Source: Candidatus Obscuribacterales bacterium
GTDB taxonomy: Bacteria > Cyanobacteriota > Vampirovibrionia > Obscuribacterales > Obscuribacteraceae
DNA length: 64,000 nucleotides
NCBI GenBank assembly: GCA_019752635.1
Contig: JAIELX010000013.1
Location: forward strand, 80,417 to 144,416
Direction of reading: 5' to 3'
Program-made: the position numbers and the translations under genes
Part shown: piece after piece, positions 56,723-64,000 of the stretch
Numbering within the stretch: position 1 is the stretch's first letter
Layout of the letters: every line of letters begins with the position of its first letter
The notes under the pieces: generated by a model
Databases searched by the model: none
What the model was told of the DNA's origin: nothing
What the model saw: the letters and a program-made list of their open reading frames with translations, nothing else

Positions 56723-57193
56723 TCAAACCCACAAATTTCCTAAGTACTTTATCTCTGCAAAGTTTCCGGCAATTCCATCCAAAACATGACGTGCCACAGG
56801 GGGATAGAGTGTTTGTCGGTCAAGCTCGCTCAGGGGCTGAAAGTCGACCGCCACCAACACGTCTTCATCGCCTAGCTGCATTACTCCTCCGGTCACTCTG
56901 GCTGTTACATAAACGTTGACTATGTGCCGGGTGCGATCGGGCGCAATCGCCTCGGAAATGAAGACAATCTTGTCGACTTCGACGTCGAGCCCCGTCTCTT
57001 CTTTGACTTCGCGTGCAGCACATTCAAAAAATGTCTCGCCGTACTCAAGGCGACCTCCAGGCAAAACCCAGTACTGACTCGTACCTTTGCGGTGCTTAAC
57101 CAGGAGAATCTTGTCATTCTCAACAACAACGACTGAAATGCGCGTGGTTGGAATGGATCGTGCTGACTTCTGTCTTGATCTGTGTCTGGGCAA
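56723..57193 (-). CDS. NUDIX hydrolase
   Basis: 156 residues. The NUDIX box is complete: GRLEYGE, then seven residues, then REVKEETGL (~47-70). The N-terminus has a basic segment before the VVVVENDKILLVKHRKG strand. The start is TTG 57193, as no ATG precedes the domain. Members hydrolyse nucleoside-diphosphate derivatives; the substrate cannot be told. Confidence 0.85.
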   Translation of the reverse strand: MPRHRSRQKSARSIPTTRISVVVVENDKILLVKHRKGTSQYWVLPGGRLEYGETFFECAAREVKEETGLDVEVDKIVFISEAIAPDRTRHIVNVYVTARVTGGVMQLGDEDVLVAVDFQPLSELDRQTLYPPVARHVLDGIAGNFAEIKYLGNLWV

Positions 57194-57359
57194 TGTTTAT
57201 CTCACGCTGGTTGCCAATGGGGGCTGCGAATTTCAGCAATCACGTTAAATTATAAGCGCTAAGAAATCCCCTCATCTATATTCCTTCGCAATGCAGCCGC
57301 TTTTTTCGCCGATATGCCATATTTTCTATTCCTTAACCAGCTTCGAGGAGGTTACTCGC

Positions 57360-58400
57360 GTGACAGCCGATCAACTGGATTCGCGCCTGAGGTCAATTAA
57401 AGACGAAGTGCTGGCGGCCATTACCGCTGGTGAGTCGAGCGATGATTTGGAGTCAGTGCGCGTTCGATTCACCGGACAGAAAAGCGAACTGAAAACAATC
57501 ATGGGCGAGCTTCGCGTGTTGGCTCCGGAGGAGAAACGTCGCATCGGGCAGCTAGCAAATGAAGTGCAGCAGGCCGTCGAGCAAGCGCTCAAGTCCAGGA
57601 AGGACGATCTCCACCGTGTGGAGCTTCGTCGCCGGTTGCAGGAAGAGCGCATCGACGTCACGTTGCCGGGTACCGGTCGGAGCCTCGGGCACATCCATCC
57701 TCTGACACGCATTCTCGATGAGATTATTGAAATTTTCCACGGCATGGGTTTTACCGTAGTCGACGGTCCCGAGATGGAAGCCGAGTACTACAATTTCGAT
57801 GCGTTGAACACGCCGCAGGATCACCCTGCTCGCGACGAGCAAGACACGTTCTATACCGACGCCGGTCCTCACGTGTTGCTGCGAAGTCAAACTTCGACAA
57901 TGCAGATTCGGGCGATGGAAAAGATGCGTCCTCCTCTGCGGATTATCGCTCCCGGTCGTGTTTATCGAAACGAGGAAGTGAACGCGCGCAAGTACCCGTT
58001 ATTCCATCAAGTAGAAGGTTTGCTCATCGATCGTAACGTTACGTTCGGGCAGCTGCGAGGGACCCTTGAAGAGTTTTATAGACTGCTCTTCGGGCGTGAG
58101 TTGAAAACCCGCTTTCGTCCGGATTTTTTCCCGTTTACCGAGCCTAGTGCCGAAGCTGATTGCCAGTGTCCGTTCTGCCTCGGCGAAGGATGCCGTACTT
58201 GCGGGCACCGCGGGTGGTTAGAGATGCTTGGCTGCGGCATGGTCGATCCGAACGTATTGAGAGCTGTAGACATTGACCCTACCGTCTGGAGCGGGTTTGC
58301 GTTCGGGATGGGTGTTGAGCGTATCGCCATGCTCAAGTACGGCGTGAACGACATTCGCTATTTCTACAACAACGATCTCCGTTTCCTGGAGCAGTTCTAA
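57360..58400 (+). CDS. pheS: Phenylalanyl-tRNA synthetase alpha subunit
   Basis: 346 residues from GTG 57360, with GAGGAGG eight bases upstream; the frame is open from 57291 but that start is not used. N-terminal coiled coil (~1-85), then class II motifs: HPLTRILDEIIEIFHGMGF, the motif 2 region RVYRNEEVNARKYPLFHQVE and motif 3 GFAFGMGVERIAMLKYG. Between motif 2 and 3 a Cys-rich insert CQCPFCLGEGCRTCGHRGW may bind zinc. PheS with PheT charges tRNA-Phe. It lies 17 bp before pheT. Confidence 0.96.
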   Translation: MTADQLDSRLRSIKDEVLAAITAGESSDDLESVRVRFTGQKSELKTIMGELRVLAPEEKRRIGQLANEVQQAVEQALKSRKDDLHRVELRRRLQEERIDVTLPGTGRSLGHIHPLTRILDEIIEIFHGMGFTVVDGPEMEAEYYNFDALNTPQDHPARDEQDTFYTDAGPHVLLRSQTSTMQIRAMEKMRPPLRIIAPGRVYRNEEVNARKYPLFHQVEGLLIDRNVTFGQLRGTLEEFYRLLFGRELKTRFRPDFFPFTEPSAEADCQCPFCLGEGCRTCGHRGWLEMLGCGMVDPNVLRAVDIDPTVWSGFAFGMGVERIAMLKYGVNDIRYFYNNDLRFLEQF

Positions 58401-58417
58401 CAGCAGAGGACCCGGCC

Positions 58418-60964
58418 GTGAAAGTTTCCTATGAATGGCTCAATGAGTTTGTTGATCTCTCTGGCATCTCTGTCCATGATTTTGCGGACAAGTTAAGCCT
58501 GGGGGCGTTTGAAGTTGAAGAGGTGAAGGCCTTTGGACCCGATCTGGTCGGTCCGCTTGTTGTCGGTGAGATTTGCCAGATTATGCCGCACCCCAACGCC
58601 GACAAAATTCGACTGACGAAAACCCGCGTTGCCGAAGGCGAGGAACCCCTGGAGATTGTTTGCGGGGCCGGTAATATCGAGGTCGGGCAGCGTGTTCCTG
58701 TTGCTTTGCCCGGAGCAAAAGTGATCAATCGTCATGATGGCACCGCATTGCAAATTAAGCAGAGTAAGATTCGCGGCGTGACCAGCAATGGCATGCTGTG
58801 CTCATCTCCGGAATTGGGCATCAGCGGGTCGGGCGAAGGCATTTTGATCCTCGATTCGTCTGTGCCCTTGGGAACGGATATTCGTGAACTCCTGAACATA
58901 AAGCAGGATTGGATCTTGCATGTCTCGCCGCGATCGAACCGCGGCGATGCCTTGTGCGTACAGGGTTTAGCACGCGAAGCCGCTGCGCTCTTCAAGCGCC
59001 CGCTAAAGGAACAAACCTGGGTCGCAGAGTTTGCTCAAATGAAAAAGACGGAAGAGGGCAAAGTATCAGTAAGCGTAGAGGATGGGCAGGACTGTCCCTT
59101 CTTCTCCGCGCGAGCCATTCGCGGCGTGCAAGTGGCACCGTCGCCGCCGCAGATCGTTCGTCGACTGGAAGCCCTTGGACTGCGCTCTGTCAACAACGTT
59201 GTTGATGTCACCAACTACGTCCTGCAGGAACTGGGCCAGCCCTTGCATGCTTATGACGCAGATATTGTGAAAGGTGCGGCTCTGTCGACTCGCCGCGCTC
59301 GTGACGGGGAAAGCGTAGTAACCATCGATGGAAAAGAGCGGTCGTTGCCTCAAGAAGCGCTGGTCATTGCCGACGGCGATAGTGTCGTCGGCGTCGCCGG
59401 TGTCATGGGCGGCAAGGACAGCGAGATTGGCGATCAAAGCAAGAATCTGGTTCTGGAAGCCGCCTCCTTCAATCCTGCTCGCGTTCGTCGTTCCAGTCGC
59501 TTGCTTGGATTGTCGAGTGATAGCTCCTTGCGATTTGAACGCGGTGTCGACATTGCTTCCGTCAAATATGCCTCCGACCGAGCCGCCTATTTAATCGCTA
59601 AATATTGTGGTGGCACTATTGGTGGTCTCAGCACCGCTGGTAATGACGTCGTTGCCCCCCGTGAAGTTAAAATGCGACTAGCTGAACTGGCACGCATAGC
59701 CGAGATCAACATTGCGCCCGATGATGTCGGCGCGATGCTGGAGCCGTTGGGCTTCACTATCAAGATTCATGCCGATGACTACAACGCTGGCGTAGTTACC
59801 GTTCTGGTCCCCAGCTTCAGGCAGCGTGACGTTGAACGCGAAATTGATGTAATTGAAGAGCTGTGCCGTATCTATGGATATGATCGCATCAAACCTTCCA
59901 TGCCTGATAAAACTATGGCTGCTCCTCCTCGAGACTCCTTTTTGCCCGCTCTTCGCAATGGTTTGACGGCGGCCGGTTTCAGCGAAGCTTGGCTTAGCAG
60001 CCTAACCGGTCGCGACGACCTCAGTGCCAGAGGCGCTTGTGCACCACCGTCCGACTCGCATGTTGTGTCGGTGCTGAACCCCTTGTCGCCGGAGCACCAG
60101 GTTATGCGGGCGCGGTTATTACCAGGGCTGATCAAAGCCGCTGTTTACAATCAGGATCGCGGCGCGGGCGCCGTTGGATTGTTCGAAGTGGGGCGTGTGT
60201 ACATGAAAGACTCTGCTCCGCCTCCGGCCGAAACGCCCCAAGAAAGGCACGTGCCGGCGAAAGAGCGAACGTGCGTCGCCGGCATCCTCACGGAAGAGCC
60301 TGTTATGGGGACATGGAAACAAACCTCCTCTCAGGATAACGCTTCAAACTTCTTCTATATAAAAGGAGCGATCGAGAATCTGGTAACCAGGCTAGCCATT
60401 CCGATTTCCTCTTTGGAATTCGAAGCGTGCGAATCAGATGACTGGTATCATCCGGGACGGACATGTGCCGTGTATGCTCGCGGCAGAAAATCGTCGTCGA
60501 AGGAAGCCACCGGAAATGGTGCCCGAGTTAAAGGACGTGCGCCCGAAAGGGAGCAGATCGGCTCCATCGGCGAGATTCACCCGGAAGTTTGTCGCGCGTA
60601 TAAACTTAAAGGTCGTCCCGCTGCGTTCGAGCTAAATGTAGACGTGTTGCGACGTCTGTCGCGACAGGCGCAATTGCAGGAAATTTATGCGACGCCTCTG
60701 GTAGTTCGAGATCTTACCGCCGATCTTGATGGTGGCGTTTCGCACGCCAAGGTATTGGATTGCATTCGAGCGGCTGCAGACGAAAATTTGCGGAGAGTGG
60801 ATCTTGTTTCTGTTTTTGCATTATCAGAAGGTCGCAAAAGTCTCTCCTACAGACTCACTTTCCAGGATGCTCGCGAAACACTGACTGCAGAGAAAGTGGA
60901 TCCGGTTTTGGAAAACATTCGCGCTGCTTTGTCCGAAAAACTGAAAGCAAGCTTCAGAGTTTAG
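58418..60964 (+). CDS. pheT: Phenylalanyl-tRNA synthetase beta subunit
   Basis: 848 residues from GTG 58418 with GAGG nine bases upstream. Domains in order: N-terminal EMAP-like tRNA-binding fold (~38-150, VVGEICQIMPHPNADKIRLT), B3/B4 editing (~215-385), B5 (~410-480) and the class II-like core, ending with the ferredoxin-like anticodon-binding domain (~755-848, VRDLTADLDGGVSHAKVLD). Has the usual length and no obvious loss. It lies 17 bp downstream of pheS. Confidence 0.97.
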   Translation: MKVSYEWLNEFVDLSGISVHDFADKLSLGAFEVEEVKAFGPDLVGPLVVGEICQIMPHPNADKIRLTKTRVAEGEEPLEIVCGAGNIEVGQRVPVALPGAKVINRHDGTALQIKQSKIRGVTSNGMLCSSPELGISGSGEGILILDSSVPLGTDIRELLNIKQDWILHVSPRSNRGDALCVQGLAREAAALFKRPLKEQTWVAEFAQMKKTEEGKVSVSVEDGQDCPFFSARAIRGVQVAPSPPQIVRRLEALGLRSVNNVVDVTNYVLQELGQPLHAYDADIVKGAALSTRRARDGESVVTIDGKERSLPQEALVIADGDSVVGVAGVMGGKDSEIGDQSKNLVLEAASFNPARVRRSSRLLGLSSDSSLRFERGVDIASVKYASDRAAYLIAKYCGGTIGGLSTAGNDVVAPREVKMRLAELARIAEINIAPDDVGAMLEPLGFTIKIHADDYNAGVVTVLVPSFRQRDVEREIDVIEELCRIYGYDRIKPSMPDKTMAAPPRDSFLPALRNGLTAAGFSEAWLSSLTGRDDLSARGACAPPSDSHVVSVLNPLSPEHQVMRARLLPGLIKAAVYNQDRGAGAVGLFEVGRVYMKDSAPPPAETPQERHVPAKERTCVAGILTEEPVMGTWKQTSSQDNASNFFYIKGAIENLVTRLAIPISSLEFEACESDDWYHPGRTCAVYARGRKSSSKEATGNGARVKGRAPEREQIGSIGEIHPEVCRAYKLKGRPAAFELNVDVLRRLSRQAQLQEIYATPLVVRDLTADLDGGVSHAKVLDCIRAAADENLRRVDLVSVFALSEGRKSLSYRLTFQDARETLTAEKVDPVLENIRAALSEKLKASFRV

Positions 60965-61580
60965 TGCGGAGCAGGGATTGAACTGTTGAACCCCGCACGG
61001 TTGACAAGCGTTTTTGGGGTCTAGCATGAAGATTCTTGTTCGGTAGGGATCTTCAGCCTTGCTCTTTTTTGATGCATCTACAGTCAGGCTCAATGCCTTG
61101 GGAGAAGTTGAGCCGTTTCGACTTGGCCGGCAGTGGCTTACAAGAATCTGTCTCGTTTCATTTCGACTAGGCGCACCGAGGTTTGAAGTTATCGATGCTC
61201 GAAATGGTTAGTGCGGACAAGCATTTAGACGTATGTCACTTGTGAGCGAAGGGCGAGGGCGCCGGCGCTTTCTTTGCGGACAACATGTCTGAAATCGCTG
61301 TACCGGCTTCGATCTTCAGACCGGGCACCGGACAGGATGCAAGATTATCAGCGATTGACACTTGTCCGAGGTCCGCTTCACAAGCCCGGCTGCGGCTTTG
61401 ATTCGCCGCGAATTTTTTCCGCACAAAACAGATGCTAAGTATTCCTTCCGCACGTCAAGAGGTTTAATCTACATTGCAGGTCAGCAACGTTTAATGTCCC
61501 CAAGCGATTAATTTTTTCATGCGGGTATATTGGAAGGGTAAGAAATCTCTCCATCCCCGCAGAAGGGTAGATAAAACCAC
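60965..61580. other. Intergenic region between pheT and Roadblock protein
   Basis: 616 bases. A short minus-strand frame (61424-61236) encodes a plausible-looking tail but has no ribosome-binding site, so it is not called. No tRNA, terminator or promoter is clear. Confidence 0.4.
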
Positions 61581-64000
61581 ATGTACAAACTTACGCGCCG
61601 AAGCAATTTTCTTCTTCCTTTTTGTCTCATTCTCTTAGTCGGTATAGGCGCGTCGATCTGGATTCCTGGAGCGTTCCCGACGGCGACAGCTGAGCTGCCC
61701 GCCTTTGCACTGGTACCCGGAGAGATCGCGATTGCGCTCATTTTCAGCGTCTTATTATTTGAGAATGCAGCGCCTGCAGACATCATAAAGCTGGCCGGCA
61801 TTATTCTTTGTATCACTTTGATGGATGGCGCCATCAGCAATCTTGTCGGACAACATTCCGAATGGTTACCCGATGGTGCCATGAGACTCAACTGGATTCA
61901 GCTGATCACCTGGAACATTACCGGACTTGGCGCAACGCTTGCCTTGTTCACTACTGAAACCGAAGAGGAGTCCGCGATGCGAATAGCTCGCGAACGTGAA
62001 TCGGTTTCCAACCGTGAAAGGGAAAAGGAAGCAACCGGCGGGACGAAAGACGCGCAGGTTCCTTCAAAAATTGATTTCAGTCCGGCTGCTGAAGTAAAGC
62101 CAGTAGTCGCCGAAGATAAGGAAAGTGCAAAAGAGATTCTTGGCTCACTTGATGTAGCTCGCATCAACAAGCTGGAAGAATCGATCACTTTGACACCGGA
62201 AAAGGTTTCCCTCGAATCGTTGTTTGCGGAAGAAACCCAAGCCGCTGCCCAGAAGGCTAATAAGGAATCTGTCGCGGAGGAGTTGGCTTCTCAGCAATAC
62301 TCGTCACCGGAGCCGGAACCGCAACCCATTGCTGCTATTGAAGAAAACCCTGCGCCCGCACCAAGTTTTGAGTTGCCCGCCGCCACCTTTGAACTGGATT
62401 TGGATGACTTGTCCTCCGAGCCTGCTCCTGCTCCTGCTCAAGAGCCGGAACCGGTTTGGCAACCCGAACCGGTAGCTGCGACTCCGGAGCCGACGGTCCC
62501 ACCGACGGGAGGGCTCCTGGGCGATGTGTCCGGCGACCTGGACGATATCTTCTCCGATCTGGCACCGGCCGCTGCGCAAAACGACTTCTCTCCGTCCAAG
62601 CTCTCCACTGCGGAACCTGCTGTGCCGCCGGAACTTGCTCCGGCACCGTCCGGCGGACTATTGAATGTGACGGATAATGATTTGACCGATATGTTCGACA
62701 ACTTGCTGGAAGATCCCGCCGCTGCGACCAAGGAAGTTTCGCCTGCGCTGACCGCGGCTGAGCCCGCTACATCGGCGGCGACGCCCGAGCCGGCCGCGGC
62801 GGAACCCGCCACACCGGTGCCGACTCCTGAGCCGGCCGCACCGGTTGGCGAAGAGCCTGCACCGATTGCAGCCGAAACAGCTGAGCCTGCCGTGTCCGGT
62901 GGACCGAAGCTCACCGAAGCCGGTTCACAAGCCGTCACTGCAGTGAAAGAATTCGGCAAACTGGCTGTAGCTGCTAAATCAACTGAAACTGGTGCCGGCA
63001 CTTTGAAAACTATCGGGCAGATGTTGCTCGATACCAAAGCTGTCGAGAAAATGCTCAAGGCCGTCGGTAACCAGGAGACCGGAGCGAAGTGGCGTGTGCT
63101 CACGGTTGACCGTGGCGCCGACTTGCAAGCGATGATGAACCGTCTTGCCGAATTCGAAGGCGTTGAAAGCGCCCTTCTCATCGGGAAAGATGGACTGCTG
63201 CTGGGCAACACCGAATCGGTGTCCGCCATGAAGTATGTGTACGGACCACTTTCCCTGGCAATGCACAGCACCACTAACCTTGGTACTGCGAAACTGCAAA
63301 TGGGTGAGTTGCGTCAGGCTGTGCTCAAATCGGGTGATACGGTGAGCGTCCTTACTGACGTTGGCACTGGCATCCTCGCTGTTTTCGGCAAGTGGGAAGT
63401 CTCCACAATCGATCCGCTGCTCGAGCTGATCAACACAGTTGCCAGCGGTGGCAGCACCGACGTTGTCACAGAACAGGAAGGTGCTCCGGTCTTGTCTGAG
63501 GCTCCCGCAGCTGTTGCGCCGGTTGAAGCACCACCTCCTGTCGAAGCAGCTCCTGCTGCTGCAGGCGGATTGCTCAATGTTAGCGACGGTGAAGTTTCCG
63601 ACCTGTTCGACAACTTGCTGGGTGGCGAAGAAGCTAAAGCTGAACCCGCTGCTGCTCCTGCGGCAGAACCTGCTCCTGCTGCTCCCGCTCCTGCTCCTGC
63701 AGCTCCCGCTGCTGCAGGCGGATTGCTCAATGTCAGCGATGGAGAAGTTTCCGAACTGTTCGATAACCTTCTGGGTGGCGATGACGCCGAACCCAAGAAG
63801 TCGATGGACTTCAGTCCTAAAGAAGAAGCGCCAGCGGCTGAAACTCCACCTGCGGAAGTTCCCCCGGCGCCAGTGGCAGAGCCTGTGAAGGCCGAGCAAA
63901 AAGAAGGTAAGCCGGCCAAACAAATGAAAGAGTTCGGCAAACTTTCAGCCAATGCCATGTCCAAGCCTGATTCCGGGCAAGAGCAAGGCTCGATGAAGTC
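61581..64000 (+). CDS. Membrane-anchored Roadblock/LC7 protein with repeated acidic motif (partial, runs off right edge)
   Basis: At least 806 residues from ATG 61581; the frame is open to the edge. Four N-terminal hydrophobic helices (about 1-130) anchor the protein. A long Ala/Pro/Glu-rich, disordered linker region follows. It contains four copies of a motif like GGLLNVSDGEVSDLFDNLL and two EFGKL segments. A Roadblock/LC7-type domain lies at about 510-610 (LQAMMNRLAEFEGVESALLI, GKDGLLLGN, GDTVSVLTDVGTGILAVFGK). Roadblock proteins such as MglB bind small Ras-like GTPases or make dimeric scaffolds; nothing similar is next to it here. The ribosome-binding site is weak. A second EFGKL at the right edge suggests that another module follows. 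The function is unknown. Confidence 0.8.
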   Translation, partial: MYKLTRRSNFLLPFCLILLVGIGASIWIPGAFPTATAELPAFALVPGEIAIALIFSVLLFENAAPADIIKLAGIILCITLMDGAISNLVGQHSEWLPDGAMRLNWIQLITWNITGLGATLALFTTETEEESAMRIARERESVSNREREKEATGGTKDAQVPSKIDFSPAAEVKPVVAEDKESAKEILGSLDVARINKLEESITLTPEKVSLESLFAEETQAAAQKANKESVAEELASQQYSSPEPEPQPIAAIEENPAPAPSFELPAATFELDLDDLSSEPAPAPAQEPEPVWQPEPVAATPEPTVPPTGGLLGDVSGDLDDIFSDLAPAAAQNDFSPSKLSTAEPAVPPELAPAPSGGLLNVTDNDLTDMFDNLLEDPAAATKEVSPALTAAEPATSAATPEPAAAEPATPVPTPEPAAPVGEEPAPIAAETAEPAVSGGPKLTEAGSQAVTAVKEFGKLAVAAKSTETGAGTLKTIGQMLLDTKAVEKMLKAVGNQETGAKWRVLTVDRGADLQAMMNRLAEFEGVESALLIGKDGLLLGNTESVSAMKYVYGPLSLAMHSTTNLGTAKLQMGELRQAVLKSGDTVSVLTDVGTGILAVFGKWEVSTIDPLLELINTVASGGSTDVVTEQEGAPVLSEAPAAVAPVEAPPPVEAAPAAAGGLLNVSDGEVSDLFDNLLGGEEAKAEPAAAPAAEPAPAAPAPAPAAPAAAGGLLNVSDGEVSELFDNLLGGDDAEPKKSMDFSPKEEAPAAETPPAEVPPAPVAEPVKAEQKEGKPAKQMKEFGKLSANAMSKPDSGQEQGSMK
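62508..63773 (+). repeat. Four copies of the GGLLNV-type motif inside the Roadblock protein
   Basis: Copies are at 62508-62561, 62652-62708, 63564-63620 and 63717-63773. Pattern: GGLL, then N/G, V, acidic residues, F[DS][DN]L. The last two share 17 of 19 residues or more and similar DNA; the first is the most divergent. They sit in low-complexity linkers, as binding motifs for a partner often do. Confidence 0.75.

Noticed and set aside
61236..61424. 62-residue minus frame after pheT
   Set aside because: GTG start without ribosome-binding site; composition is plausible but there is no other support.

Overview
The window reads as a chromosomal segment of a Gram-negative-type bacterium related to Cyanobacteria but without photosynthesis genes. 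My best guess is a Melainabacteria/Vampirovibrionia lineage such as Obscuribacterales. The reasons are a SepF plus YggS division cluster next to outer-membrane-type features (apolipoprotein N-acyltransferase, a lipobox lipoprotein, a giant filamentous-haemagglutinin-like adhesin), a cyanobacterial-style GroES N-terminus, several transmembrane Ser/Thr kinases, many TPR proteins, roughly 50% GC and frequent GTG/TTG starts. This placement is inference; no rRNA or tRNA gene is visible. I see no prophage, insertion sequence or CRISPR array.

Layout. 1-5.9 kb: the N-terminal ~1960 residues of a giant secreted beta-repeat protein on the minus strand, open at the left edge, with a good promoter. 6.5-7.8 kb: a decayed receiver-domain pseudogene and an intact NarL-type response regulator. 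8.7-19.3 kb: a signalling block on the plus strand comprising a 2117-residue cytoplasmic hybrid histidine kinase with eleven tandem 92-residue HAMP-type units, a CheR-type methyltransferase, a second hybrid kinase and an MgtE magnesium channel. 19.3-25.1 kb: two membrane Ser/Thr kinases, a small TPR protein and a TPR-metzincin protease. 25.2-31.2 kb: glycolysis (gap-pgk), an Nfu iron-sulfur scaffold, an enoyl-CoA hydratase, a DUF192 protein and an Lnt homologue whose catalytic cysteine is a serine. 31.7-35.2 kb: a TPR protein and a TadE/TadG/TadE-like trio. 35.3-44 kb: ruvC, a BtuF-like binding protein, rluE, groESL, a degenerate GGDEF protein, a HIT protein and a sugar nucleotidyltransferase. 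44.8-57.2 kb: an MFS transporter, a third Ser/Thr kinase, accD-accA, rsmE, yggS-sepF, an M23 peptidase, a PC4-like protein, obg, a 56-residue basic protein, a TPR lipoprotein and a NUDIX hydrolase. 57.4-61 kb: pheS-pheT. 61.6-64 kb: a membrane-anchored Roadblock/LC7 protein with a repeated acidic motif, open at the right edge.

The housekeeping genes are conventional and form short operons (gap-pgk, accD-accA, groES-groEL, yggS-sepF, pheS-pheT, lnt-DUF192). The accessory content is dominated by signal transduction and protein-protein interaction modules (HAMP, REC, kinases, TPR, Roadblock). The most unusual items are the HAMP array with an internally homogenised core, the Cys-to-Ser Lnt, the Roadblock protein with its repeated motif, the palindrome cluster between the PC4-like gene and obg, and a plus-strand intrinsic terminator near groES with no matching gene. 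All starts were chosen by reading ribosome-binding sites and family lengths by eye; no database search was possible.
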